From Pavlovales sp. CCMP2436 (Eukaryota; Haptophyta; Pavlovophyceae; Pavlovales), in assembly GCA_026770615.1 (NCBI GenBank), contig MU631328.1:395286-418864 (forward strand): 23,579 nucleotides of DNA, given 5' to 3'. A program made the position numbers and the translations under genes. Under the pieces are notes generated by a model. It searched no databases. It was given only the letters and a program-made list of their open reading frames with translations, and was not told the origin of the DNA. Positions 1 through 8,902 of this stretch are shown one piece after another. Each line of letters opens with the position of its first letter. Position 1 is the stretch's first letter.

Positions 1-373
1 GATGCCAAGGGGGGGGGGTGTCCGATACCTACATATTATATTTCGGCTAGCGCGTTTCAGCGCTTGCTCGAGAGCCCCCGGCCGCACCCGAACGTGAGCC
101 GAAATCTGAAGCTGCTCCGCATGCGCAGCGGGGTACTTCAGTCGATTGTGCGCCACGACGGTGTCCGGGCGGGATGACTGTTTGTCAAGACCACCCTGTC
201 CGGGCAGCACGACCGTCCGTCAAGACCACCCCCCCCGGGTAGGGGCCCCCCGGGAGGGCCCCCGGAGGGGGGCCCCCTGGAGGGCCCCTGGAGGGCATCT
301 TTTGCGATAGCACAACCGAAAAAAATCGGTTCACCCTCCCGACTGTTATTAAAAAGACTGTGAGGATGCGCAA
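1..373. other. Gene-free left edge with G/C-run repeats
   Basis: No supported gene. The stretch has homopolymer G runs near 10-20 and, at about 225-300, alternating runs of G and C built on a GGGCCCC-like unit that can pair with itself. ORFs crossing it are proline/glycine translations of that repeat and have no domain. Confidence 0.5.
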
Positions 374-520
374 ATGACATCTGGCGGCTCTTCGGCGGCG
401 GACGGCGTTCTGGCCGACGCTCTGCACGACCTGCGCGCGGCGCTGCGCACGGGTGCAGGCGAAAGTGTTTCCGATGTTCAGCTCGCGCATGCGGGCGGGC
501 GAGCGTGTGAGCGTGAATAA
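374..520 (+). CDS. Possible small ORF or last exon (48 aa), doubtful
   Basis: An ATG at 374 opens a 48-codon frame ending in TAA at 518, and an AATAAA hexamer overlaps the stop at 519-524. The composition (Ala, Leu, Asp, Arg; MTSGGSSAADGVLADAL at the start) resembles the coding DNA of the clear genes in this window, and the base composition falls to AT-rich immediately after the stop, as at a gene end. No domain is recognised. It could be a short protein, the terminal exon of a gene entering from the left, or chance. Confidence 0.25.
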   Translation: MTSGGSSAADGVLADALHDLRAALRTGAGESVSDVQLAHAGGRACERE

Positions 521-1489
521 TAAAAGAGAGAAATGAATTGCAAATATATTATTAACTAACAAAGCCATATGGGCATTGCGTTCCTTCCTCGCATCGCCCT
601 CACCGTCGTCCTCGCCGTCGTCCTCGCCTTTGCCTTCGCTTCTAGTCGTTCCCGCCGCACCGCAGCTCGGCCCTCCGTCCGACGGCATAATTCTTATGAT
701 GACCGGCGCGCGCGAAATAAAGCGTTTCGATGAGCGCCTGGCCTCGCCACCCGGGAACAACCGTACTGTTGCTGTCAAATCCTGCAGAACACACACACAC
801 ATTAGTGTGCGACTGACATATTGATTCATGAGGCCAGGCGTATATCTCCCGCCAGGTTGCCGTTGGCATCACGCCGGCCAATTGTCACCGACGACGGAAG
901 AACATGACCGATGGAGTGGCCAGCTCTGACACAGTGCGATAGCGCCAAATTTAGTTTACTCATATTAATGAAGGGGGGTTCGGGCTGGCGGTACGTTTCA
1001 AGTTCAAGTCAGGCTGATCTTAGCGCTCCAACGCAGGCTCCTACGCGCTACGCCGAAGTGGGGAGCTGGTAGAAGTGGTGGATGATGAGGAAGCCGAAAA
1101 CAAAGCGCTGACGTCGCTGGTTTACTTATATATATGTTAACATTTCGGATTGGATCAGTACATCACGCAGACTGACTGGACAAAGTGTGGGCAAAGTGGC
1201 TCGCGGAAGCAGCATACTCTCCGCTGCACGGGCGCCCGCTTTGGTCACTGGCGCGTGGCGTGCCCCAGGCTGCGGGCAGGCCGGCGTGATTCAGATCAGG
1301 CCCGCCACTTGAGCTGGCCGGCTGGGAGTGAGGCCTTGAGCGCGTTGAACATCACCTGGGCCGATGCACCGCCGTTGACAAAGCAGAGAAAACGCAGGTT
1401 GGGCATCTCGACGCCGTCAACGTTGGAATAATTGGCGATGGTACGGCGATGGTCATGACTCTATTTGCAGTAGTATTAGCATAGACCGG
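521..1489. other. Intergenic stretch, no gene seen
   Basis: No ORF with recognisable protein character. It contains a short CA run near 788-801 and one copy of the 150-bp dispersed repeat listed separately at 967-1120. The rest is unremarkable mixed-composition sequence. Confidence 0.5.
967..1120 (+). repeat. Dispersed 150-bp repeat, copy 1
   Basis: Nearly identical over its length to 9851-10000 (same strand) and to 6583-6740 (opposite strand). It begins with TTAATG followed by a G run and TTCGGGCTGGCGGTACG, and ends in AAAGCGCTGACGTCGCTGG. All three copies start next to a TTAATG motif. No coding capacity and no terminal inverted repeat is obvious, so its class is unknown (SINE-like or a decayed non-autonomous element). 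Confidence 0.8.
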
Positions 1490-1591
1490 CCAGCCCGTTC
1501 AATCTCTTCTCCAATCAACCACTACCTGCACTTCTCAGCGACGCGAGAAGTGCTGGTAGTGGTTGATTGGAGAAGAGATTGAACGGGCTGG
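1490..1591. repeat. 102-nt near-perfect inverted repeat (hairpin)
   Basis: Two arms of 47 nt (1490-1536 and 1545-1591) are reverse complements with a single mismatch near position 1527, separated by the 8-nt loop AGCGACGC. The arms begin CCAGCCCGTTCAATCTC and end GAGATTGAACGGGCTGG. It lies in a gene-free region. It could be a small-RNA precursor, a foldback element or a recent template-switch product. Confidence 0.9.
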
Positions 1592-2297
1592 TGAATTGAC
1601 TCAGCCGTGAGTTCACGACTGACGACAGGCGCAGCCGATTGCCCCCGACTGCTGCGCCTCTCAATGATCCTGATGCTTATCTTTGAGAATTAAGTTGCTG
1701 TGAGTTTCGGCTCGCAGCTCCATCAACCTGACGACACAAACGGTCGACGTAAAGCGTCTTTTTTAAATCTCGGAGCTCTGGCGCGCTCCTTCCGGCCGCA
1801 CCCACGCTGGCGCTCTCCCGCGCCCTCCTCCAAGCCGGTCGTTTCAGCGCAGGCGGCAAAACCTGCAGTGTGTACATCTCTAGAAATGCGTCTGTCCCCT
1901 GACAGGTCTCCACCGGACCCAAGCGCTGAGAAACATTCGGATCAAGGGACCTTTGCAGAGTACACGGATACCGTCCCCACCACTTAAGCTGATCAGACAC
2001 ATGACACGGACAATCGACGATTCTCAACTGGCGCGCAGCGTCTGCGACAAAAGCGCAACCTCAACAGCGGGCGCGTCAGCGGGCGCGTCAGCGGGTGCGG
2101 CAGCGGCAAGGGCCACTGTCACACCTGTTGCCGCGTCCGCCACGGAGCCTGTAGATGGCACCACCAACTTCTCGGCAGCCGCGTCAGCGGGCGCGTCAGC
2201 GGGTGCCAATAGCTACAGCGTCGAGTTGCTCCGCGGGCCTTCTTCTTAGAGTTTGGAGTATAAAAAAATTTAGTACCACATTATGTTTATCAGTGGG
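1592..2297. other. Intergenic stretch with 12-bp GC-rich repeat
   Basis: No convincing gene. At 2068-2100 and 2178-2206 a 12-bp unit (GCGGGCGCGTCA) is repeated in tandem. Read on the plus strand it gives AGAS repeats in an ORF that starts near 1953, and an equally plausible Ala-rich frame exists on the minus strand, so neither is called as a gene. Confidence 0.4.
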
Positions 2298-2318
2298 CCT
2301 TCAGCGCTTAGCTGAAGG
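2298..2318. repeat. Short hairpin, 8-bp stem
   Basis: CCTTCAGC and GCTGAAGG pair around a 5-nt loop. The right arm is also the left end of the dispersed repeat that starts at 2311. Confidence 0.6.
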
Positions 2319-2396
2319 TACCTGCTGGCACGGCGGATTCACTCGCGAGAGTGACGTCGTTATGAACCGACGGCGTTGAGAGACGCGGGCGGAATA
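2311..2396 (+). repeat. Dispersed 85-bp repeat, copy 1
   Basis: Matches 22223-22306 on the same strand with several mismatches and a 2-3 base indel. The most conserved part is an identical 20-mer, GTGACGTCGTTATGAACCGA. An AT-rich stretch follows both copies. Confidence 0.75.
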
Positions 2397-3460
2397 AATA
2401 ATATATCTATTATTAATGTGGCACATTAAGAACGCTGCCACATTAGCGCGAGGTATGGCGCGCAAGGGCGCGGAGCGAGGGTAGAGTCAGCGCCCACTCT
2501 GCGATCAGTCTGCTCGACCCGGCAGCTCGTCGCCCCGGTCCGAGTTTTCGAGCACACCGGTGCGACCTTCGAGCGACGAGCGGAGAGCGGTTGGTGCGGT
2601 GCGAGCACGCGACCGACCGCGACGCATCACTGCGCACGCTCTCCTCTACGGCCCTCGAGCATTGTGTCTGACGATGTGTCGAGCGGCCAGGCCGTGCGCG
2701 CGGGTCGCAGCCTGGAAGCGCGCGCGCGCCGTCATGCCGTCCTGCGCCGGATGTAGCGGAGGTGGCGCGTGCGAGCAACCGCCGCCCTGCGCGAGCCCTA
2801 GTTGCCTGCGGTGGCGACTAGGGCTCGTCGAGCAGGGCGGCGCCACGGCGCACAACCGTCGCCTGAGCTGCGAGACGTGCACGCGCCGCCCCCGCTACGT
2901 TACTCCATCCGCTGCCCGCGCGTTGTGGTGCAATTCCTTAATGTGGAACTGAAAATTTTATGTTTGGACCCAAAAGGGGTACAGCATCAAAACGAAGCAC
3001 ACTTCTTTGCAACCTGCCGATTCGGTATTTCAGAATCTGCCAGACTACAAAGAAGGCCCGGGCAATGTGGGAATAGCATAAGACGCCTTCTTTGCAGCCA
3101 AGTCAGCAGAACAGCCAGATCAGCTGGCTGAAGAAGGCCCGCGCCGAGGTGGGATAGCCCTACAGGGTTCGGCTAGTTTTGGCGGTCACGAATTCCGCCT
3201 TTCACTCTGCTTGGCTCGCCTGCGCTTCGTAGTGCCGCGTGGCTCCAGCTCGAGCGTGCGTGACGTGTGTAGCCCGCAGACGATGCGCACGCTACACGCA
3301 CTCCACGCTAGTTTGACTTTGAGTTACACGCACTACGCAGCTGCTGCTGCGCGCTCGACGAGCTGTACTTGCGCGATATTATTAAATATCCAGTTTTAAT
3401 CCAGTTTGTTCGCTAGCTAGCTAGAACTATTCCCGCGCACTAAAAGCTGGTATACGCTAG
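2397..3460. other. Intergenic stretch, no gene seen
   Basis: Several overlapping ORFs of 60-130 codons run through GC-rich DNA on both strands, but none has a recognisable domain and they contradict each other. The stretch contains a strong hairpin at 2781-2841 and a pair of 26-bp direct repeats at 3052-3077 and 3133-3158, the first sitting in the loop of a hairpin whose arms are CAAAGAAGGC (3048) and GCCTTCTTTG (to 3095). The part near 3360-3400 is AT-rich and precedes the 3' end of the dolichol kinase gene. Confidence 0.45.
2781..2841. repeat. GC-rich hairpin
   Basis: GCCGCCCTGC then GCGAGCCCTAGT on the left pairs with ACTAGGGCTCG and GCAGGGCGGC on the right, with a small internal bulge and a loop of about 14 nt. 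It could be an RNA structure or a foldback remnant. Confidence 0.7.
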
Positions 3461-5098
3461 TTATTGGGGCCCACCAAGCGCGACGCGCAGCATGCAGAAG
3501 AAGTGGAGCGGCAAGAAGAGGTTGTCGATCTGCTCGGTGACGGCCTCGAGGACGCACGTGCTCACCGTCGCGGCCAGGATGCGCGCGATCACACCCGCCG
3601 AGAGCGCACTCACCGGCTCGGCGGGTGCCAGCGCCGCGGAGGCGCGGCAGAGCACGCACGCGCCTACGAGGATGGCGGCGACCGCCGCCGCCGTGCCCTC
3701 CGCCGTCTTGGCCGTGCCCGGCCAGCGCGTGCGCCCGAACCGCGTGCCCACGTACGAAGCCATCGAGTCGCCCACGCCGAGCGCCAGGATACCGGCCATG
3801 GGCGGGAGCACTGCGCTCGGGCTCGAAGTGCTGTCGACCCACGGGGCGCTGCTCGGCGTGAAGAGCACGGGCAGGGCGCAGCCAAGGAGGAGGTAGATGT
3901 GCGTCGTGATTAGTGGACCCGCGTCGCGCGCGTCGGTGTAGCGCGCTAGGAACTCGACGAGCAGGCGCGCGAGGGGGTCCGCGCCCGCCATACGCACGTA
4001 CTCGAGCGCGAGGAAGAGCGAGAGAGCCCCCGCGAAGGCGATGCGCATGAGCTGCTTCTCGACCAGCATGGCGGGGATGAACAAGAGCACCGCGAGGAAG
4101 TGGTAGAGCTTGCGCACGATGATCAGCGGCATGCGCGTGCGCACCCTCCCAATCAGCGCGATCGCACCTATCGTCAGCACCAGCCAGTAGGCGAGGATCG
4201 CGACGCGCACTGGCCTCTCCCCGAGCAGGCGTAGCAGCCAGGCGAGTGGGCCCTCTGGATGGAGCACTGCGCAGAGCGCAGGGTAGAGCACGAGCGCGAA
4301 GAAGGTGCCCATGGCCGCGAACACCACCGGCGCACGTCTGCTTGGCGGCAACGGCCGCCCCAGAACCGCGGCGGCGGCGGCGCGGGCGGCGGCGAGCCAT
4401 GGGCCGAGGAGCACGGCGCAGCACAGACCCACCTCCGCCACGGCTAATACGCGGTCGCGGCTCACGCACAGCGGCCGGTCGGCCCGTCCCGCAGCCGAGC
4501 TGCCGCACCCGATGATGAGCGCGCCGTCGACGGCGAGCAGCGTGCCCGCCTGCGCGAGCGCCGCGGCCTCGCCGAGCGTGAAGCAGGACGGGAGGCGCGC
4601 GAGCAGGAGCCGCAGCGTGGGCTCGACCGCCAGGGTCGCGCACAGCACGAGCACGGCGGGCGTCTCGGGGAAGAGGAGCTGCGAGCCGAGCGTGACAAGC
4701 ATCGCCCTGTTCCCGAGCTGCAACGGGCGCGCCGGCGCGTCGAGCGCGCGCAGCCAGGCGCTCAGCGCGAGCATCGTCGAGCAGCCGAGCGCCGCGTGCA
4801 GGAAGCAGCGCACCAGCGGCAGGTCCGCGCCAGGCGCGTGCTGCGCGCTCAGCAGCACCGCGACGAGCGTGCACGGCACGGTCATCAGGCCAAGCGAGAG
4901 GCCGGTGCGCGACGCCTTGCGGAAGCCGAAGCGCGCGTTGCAGACGGCGCACCGGCGGTCGAGCACCGCCGCGCACAGCGCGAGCGCCGCCAGCGCCGCC
5001 GACTCGGCCGCCGTGCGTGGGACGCGCGCGCGCAGCGCCCAGGCGACCGCCCCCGCGGAGGCGAGCACCACGGCCGGCTCGACGACCGCAGCGTGCAT
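3461..5098 (-). CDS. DOLK: Dolichol kinase (DOLK / Sec59-like), 545 aa, single exon
   Basis: Phosphorylates dolichol with CTP to make dolichyl phosphate, the lipid carrier for N-glycosylation, O-mannosylation and GPI anchors, at the ER membrane. The protein is very hydrophobic throughout, with many predicted membrane segments. The C-terminal third carries the family signatures: RKLYHFLA near residue 331, then GDSMASYVGTRFGRTRWPGT near residues 435-455, matching the CTP-binding D-x-x-A-x-x-x-G-x-x-x-G pattern of CTP-dependent polyprenol kinases, then EAVTEQIDNLFLPL near the C-terminus. The length is close to that of animal and yeast enzymes. The start MHAAVVEPAVV is the first ATG facing the divergent neighbour, 115 bp from its start. 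The frame is unbroken and no intron is needed. Phytol kinase-like members of the same superfamily are usually much shorter, so dolichol kinase is the better call. Confidence 0.88.
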   Translation of the reverse strand: MHAAVVEPAVVLASAGAVAWALRARVPRTAAESAALAALALCAAVLDRRCAVCNARFGFRKASRTGLSLGLMTVPCTLVAVLLSAQHAPGADLPLVRCFLHAALGCSTMLALSAWLRALDAPARPLQLGNRAMLVTLGSQLLFPETPAVLVLCATLAVEPTLRLLLARLPSCFTLGEAAALAQAGTLLAVDGALIIGCGSSAAGRADRPLCVSRDRVLAVAEVGLCCAVLLGPWLAAARAAAAAVLGRPLPPSRRAPVVFAAMGTFFALVLYPALCAVLHPEGPLAWLLRLLGERPVRVAILAYWLVLTIGAIALIGRVRTRMPLIIVRKLYHFLAVLLFIPAMLVEKQLMRIAFAGALSLFLALEYVRMAGADPLARLLVEFLARYTDARDAGPLITTHIYLLLGCALPVLFTPSSAPWVDSTSSPSAVLPPMAGILALGVGDSMASYVGTRFGRTRWPGTAKTAEGTAAAVAAILVGACVLCRASAALAPAEPVSALSAGVIARILAATVSTCVLEAVTEQIDNLFLPLHFFCMLRVALGGPQ

Positions 5099-5213
5099 GC
5101 CTATGCCCGGCCTGTCTTACTTGTCTGCCGCGCGCTCCCGACGACCGCCGATTCTCGGACAAAGTGTTCTTGGGTTCGAGCTTGAGCGGGTTCGCGCGCT
5201 CGCGCGGGGAGCT
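5099..5213. promoter_or_regulatory. Divergent (bidirectional) promoter spacer, 115 bp
   Basis: The only DNA between the start codons of dolichol kinase (minus) and Rab geranylgeranyltransferase alpha (plus). It must hold both 5' UTRs and the core promoters. There is no TATA box. A CGCCGATTC motif lies near 5147, and a closely similar CGCCGATTC occurs near 14753 in the other 115-bp divergent spacer. The role is inferred from position only. Confidence 0.5.
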
Positions 5214-6173
5214 ATGCACAACGTCAAGCGCGGCTCGATCTCGGCGGCCAAGGATGCGGCGATGCGCAAGCGCGCCGCCGACTACACCGCGCTCGCCGAC
5301 GGCGCCCTCGCCGCGCGCCGCGAGCGGCGGGCCGACGGCGAGGCGCTGGCGCTCTGCGCGCAGGTCCTCGCGCTCAACCCCGAGCACGCGACGATGTGGG
5401 GCTGGCGCAAGGAGGCGTGTATCACCAACCACCCTGAGCCGGGGCCCACGCGCGAGGCCGCGCTGCTTGCCGAGCTCGAACTCGCACAGGCGGGCCTGAT
5501 GGCCAACCCCAAGTCGTACTGCTGCTGGCACCACCGCCGCTGGGCGATCGAGTGGGGGCCGCTGGACGCGCACATGGCGCGCGAGCTCAAGCTGTGCGAC
5601 AAGCTGCTCGCGCTCGACGCGCGCAACTTCCACTGCTGGCAGCACCGCCGCTGGCTCGCCGAGCGCGCGCAGGTGCCCCCTGCCGAGCTGCGCAAGCTCG
5701 TCGACTCGCATATCGCGGCCGACTTTTCAAACTACTCGGCCTGGCACGAGCGCACGCGCCAGCTGCCGCTCGCGCACGACCCCGTTGACCCGGCCGAGCT
5801 ACGCGCAGAGTTGGAGCTGGTGCGCAATGCCTTCTACACCGCGCCCGATGACTCGTCTGCCTGGTTCTATCACAGGTGGCTCCTCGCCCGCGCGGCCGCG
5901 GCGATGCGCGCGGCCGAGGCGGCGGGCGCGAGCGCTGACCTAGTCGCGATTCGCGAAGCGCTGGCCGCCGAGCTGGCGATGGCTAACGAGCTGCTCGAGC
6001 TTGAGCCGGGCGCAAAGTGGCCACAGCTCACCGGCGCGCGCGTCTGCCTCCTCCTCGGCGGCGAGGCGGAGCTTGCGCAGGGCCGCGAGTGGCTGAGCGC
6101 CCTTGCCGCCTCCGACGCGCAGCGCTCCGGCCACTACGCCGAGCTCCTCCGCCAACTGACCCAGCTCGGCTGA
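5214..6173 (+). CDS. RABGGTA: Rab geranylgeranyltransferase (type II) alpha subunit, 319 aa
   Basis: Alpha subunit of the heterodimer that, with the Rab escort protein, attaches geranylgeranyl groups to C-terminal cysteines of Rab GTPases. Prenyltransferase alpha repeats are visible in order: NPEHATMWGWRKE (residues 55-67), NPKSYCCWHHRRW (98-110), DARNFHCWQHRRWL (135-148), DFSNYSAWHERTRQL (170-184) and APDDSSAWFYHRWLL (210-224). The frame is open far upstream, but the ATG at 5214 gives MHNVKRGS, like the conserved MHGR/MHNVKR start of the family, and it clears the divergent gene. The length matches yeast Bet4 (about 327 aa). The Ig-like and leucine-rich domains of the mammalian subunit are absent. 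Conserved asparagine-tyrosine and W-x-x-R/H-R motifs argue for type II over the farnesyltransferase alpha subunit. Confidence 0.9.
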   Translation: MHNVKRGSISAAKDAAMRKRAADYTALADGALAARRERRADGEALALCAQVLALNPEHATMWGWRKEACITNHPEPGPTREAALLAELELAQAGLMANPKSYCCWHHRRWAIEWGPLDAHMARELKLCDKLLALDARNFHCWQHRRWLAERAQVPPAELRKLVDSHIAADFSNYSAWHERTRQLPLAHDPVDPAELRAELELVRNAFYTAPDDSSAWFYHRWLLARAAAAMRAAEAAGASADLVAIREALAAELAMANELLELEPGAKWPQLTGARVCLLLGGEAELAQGREWLSALAASDAQRSGHYAELLRQLTQLG

Positions 6174-6877
6174 GCGAATCTGAACTGCCACATTTGGCCT
6201 CCAGGCTAATGGGCGCTCGATCACTTCGGCATGTATAACTAACTTGGCTATAAAAAGAATCCCTAGCTCACTCTGAGCAGATCGCATCTTTGTATAAGTT
6301 TAGTTAATAGAGGGCTTTAAGTTTATTAAGTGTCATCAGACGCAATGCTAGTAACTACGTTATATTAGTTCTAATATAATAATATTATTAAAATATTAAG
6401 TAAATTAATGTATGAAGACGCTGGCAGTGGCTGGACGTCGCTGACTGTCTTCCGCTTCGAAAATTTGAGCTCAGATCTAATCATCTGAGCACTGCGACGC
6501 ATCTCTAAAAATGAGTACTAGTAATTAATCTGAGCATGTCTCACCTGCTGTGCATGTCTAAAAAATAAGTACCGGCGTGCTGCGCAGCGACGTCAGCGCT
6601 TTGTTTTCGGCTTCCTCATCATCCACCACTTCTACCAGCTCCCCACTTCGGCGTAGCGCGTAGAAGCCTGCGTCGGAGCGCTAAGATCAGCCTGACTTGA
6701 ACTTGACACGTACCGCCAGCCCGAACCCCCTTTCATTAATACATTATTAAGACTAACTAAGACAGTAATAGTTACCTTCCTACCCAAGCTTGCCATCGCT
6801 CATTCCCGGAGGTTTTATATGATTCCCGTGTTGTTTCTACTTGCTTTTCGGGTCTTTATCGGACAGTGTGCATGCTG
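6174..6877. other. Convergent 3' spacer between RABGGTA and the Sel1-MYND gene
   Basis: AT-rich and without coding signals. It contains an AT-only stretch around 6355-6410 and the inverted copy of the 150-bp dispersed repeat at 6583-6740. Confidence 0.6.
6583..6740 (-). repeat. Dispersed 150-bp repeat, copy 2 (inverted)
   Basis: Reverse complement of 967-1120 and 9851-10000, with only a few differences. On its own strand it also starts at a TTAATG motif followed by a G run and TTCGGGCTGG. It sits in the convergent spacer, not in a gene. Confidence 0.8.
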
Positions 6878-8479
6878 TCACTCCTCTGTGGCAACTAGGG
6901 CGGGCTGGGCGGCGTCGGCCTGCCACTGCTTGCAGCACGGCTTGTGCGCCGGACACATGCGCCGTACGCAGTCGCCGTCGCAGAACGCGGCCACATGACA
7001 CCGGCTGCACAACCTCAGCTCGCGTCACGCCGCAGCCCAGGCAGCAGGCGAACACCAGCTCGCGCCGATTTGAGATCGAGGCAAGCTTCTCCACCGCCGC
7101 CGCGTGCCCCAGCCTGGCGGCGAGAGCCAGATCGCTCACCGCCAGCTGAAGGGTGCACAACTCGGGTGCGTCCCGCTCGCCGATCGAATCGAGGTGGCGT
7201 ACGCCGTATGCGAAAAGCTCACTGGCGCCGTCGAGCTCGGACGAGGTAGCGTAGCTTGCGGCCGCCTCCACCTCGCTCTGCGCCACGCCCCTGCCCTTCT
7301 CGAGGCACACGCCCAGCCTCACCAGCGCCCCCACGTCGCGCTGCGCCGCGGCAGCACGGCATAGATGCACGGCCTCGCTAAAATTGCGCTTCGTGCCCAT
7401 GCCGTACTCGCACAAGAAGCCGAGCACGTACTGCGCACCGGGGTCGCCCTGGTCGGCGGCGAGGCGAATGAAGCGCGCTGCGTCGGCGACGTCGTGCACC
7501 ACGCCGATGCCCAGCATGCAGCAAAGCCCGAGCTTGTATTGTGCGGCAGCCAAGCCTTCGTCAGCCGCCAGCCTGTAGAGCTTCACCGCCTCCTCCGCGC
7601 CCTGCACCACGCCGGTGCCGTCCTCAAAGCATTTGCCCAGAGCGAGCTGCGCGTCTGCATATCCCTGCTCGGCCGCCTGCCTGAAGAGCTTCACCGCTTC
7701 CTCCACGTCCTGCACCACGCCTCTGCCATCGAGGAAACATCTGCCAAGAGCATACCGCGCAACTGCCAAGCCCTGCTTGGCCGCCTGACTGTAGAGCTTC
7801 ACCGCCTCCGCCTCGTCCTGCACCACGCCTCTGCCCTTAGCAAAGCATCGACCGAGAGCGTACAGCGCTTCCGCGAGGCCGTGCAACGCCACCTTCTGGT
7901 AGAACTCACCGCCTCCTCCTCGTCCTGCACCACGCCGGCGCCATCCTCAAAGCATCTGCCCAGAGCGAGGTACGCGACTACGAGGCCCTGCTTGGCCGCC
8001 TTCCGGAACAGCCGCGCCGCCTTCACCTCGTCATGCGCCGTGCCATCGACAGTCAGGTAGCAAAAGCCGAGAGCGTACTGTGCAGCTGCATCGCCTCGCT
8101 CGGCCGCCTGCGTGTATAGCTTCACCGCCTCCTCGGCGTCCTGCACCACGCCGGCGCCCTGTTGGAAGCAATTACCGAGTGCGAGCTGTGCGTCTGCGAG
8201 GCCCTGCTTGGCCGCCTTCCGGAAAAGCCGCGCCGCCTTCACCTCGTCATGCACCGTGCCGTTGCCAGTCAGGTAGCACATGCCTAAGTTGAACTGCACG
8301 CCTGCCCAGCCCTGCTCAGCCGCCTGCGTGTAGAGCCGCAGCGCCTCGGCCTGGTCCTGCACCACGCCGTCGCCACGCTCGTAGCGGATGGCGAGTTCGG
8401 TCTGGGAATAGGCTTCGCCCTGCGTTACTCCTTCGATGATCAGCCTATGCTCCTCCGCCTGCACAGCCACGCCCGCCAT
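6878..8479 (-). CDS. Sel1-repeat protein with C-terminal MYND zinc finger, two frameshifts
   Basis: About 11 Sel1-like (TPR-related) repeats of 36 residues, with a core of ALGxCFxxGxGVVQDxxEA followed by VKLYxQAAxQG, are followed by a MYND-type zinc finger. Sel1 repeats form a superhelix that usually scaffolds protein complexes, and MYND fingers bind proline-rich peptides. The start is the ATG at 8479 (MAGVAVQAEEHRL). Repeat 5 breaks near 7905, where one base is missing: the sequence reads GTGAGTTCTAC where AVKFYQ coding needs GTGA-A-GTTCTAC. The frame returns to the original near 7012-7024 through one extra base, after which LCSRCHVAAFCDGDCV and CPAHKPCCKQW complete the MYND Cys/His ligands begun by CCLGC, ending at a TGA at 6878-6880. 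The two shifts compensate exactly. They could be assembly errors or real lesions in a decaying gene. No substrate can be named. Confidence 0.75.
7985..8416 (-). repeat. 216-bp higher-order duplication inside the Sel1 array
   Basis: Two successive 216-bp blocks (two 108-bp Sel1 units each) are much more alike than other units. For example, the stretch coding HDEVKAARLFRKAAKQGL occurs at about 7982-8035 and again exactly 216 bp away at about 8198-8251, with almost no differences. This marks a recent in-frame duplication of a two-repeat module. Confidence 0.75.
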
Positions 8480-8902
8480 CTGCCCCGCCTCGACGACGGG
8501 GAGTCAGTGAACAAAGGGGGGGAGCGGATCAGCCCTCTCTCGCCCTCCCCTCCGAGGAGGCCGCTGCGCTGGTCCCGGCCTCGAGGACAGACGGGGAGTG
8601 GAGCACGCAGCCTTGCTTCCCTCTCAACTCCCTCCTTTAACGCCCCCCCTCCTTTCACGGCCGATGTGCTGTCCCGGAGGGCAACGGAACGCGCAGTCCC
8701 TTCTTCCTTCTTCGTGTGTCTCTCGACCCACCGCTTTTTAAAAGTGCACCTCCGACCTGATCCGTGTGCTCGGGAGCGGTCCTAGGTTAACCGTGTGTTG
8801 TTGATGCACCACTGGGAGACTGAAAGATCTTTTACGGGGCCGGACGTTTTTATAGATATTTACACACGCTCTCGCCCGTTCCTGCGCTACGTCTCAGTGC
8901 AA
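8480..8902. other. Upstream region of the Sel1-MYND gene, no gene seen
   Basis: GC-rich and pyrimidine-rich near the Sel1 start, with no supported ORF. On the minus strand a CAG directly precedes the ATG at 8479, so a 5' UTR intron or an upstream exon is possible. Segments at about 8719-8762 and 8868-8900 reappear joined together at about 9156-9240. Confidence 0.4.

Noticed and set aside
1953..2249. Ala/Gly/Ser-rich ORF with AGAS repeats (antifreeze-like appearance)
   Set aside because: The repeat is a 12-bp GC-rich satellite that is open in several frames on both strands. No signal peptide, domain or codon bias singles out one of them.
3417..5711. A 764-codon ORF on the minus strand overlapping dolichol kinase and RABGGTA
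   Set aside because: It is an Arg/Ala-rich out-of-frame translation of GC-rich coding DNA. The two real genes carry complete family motifs in other frames.
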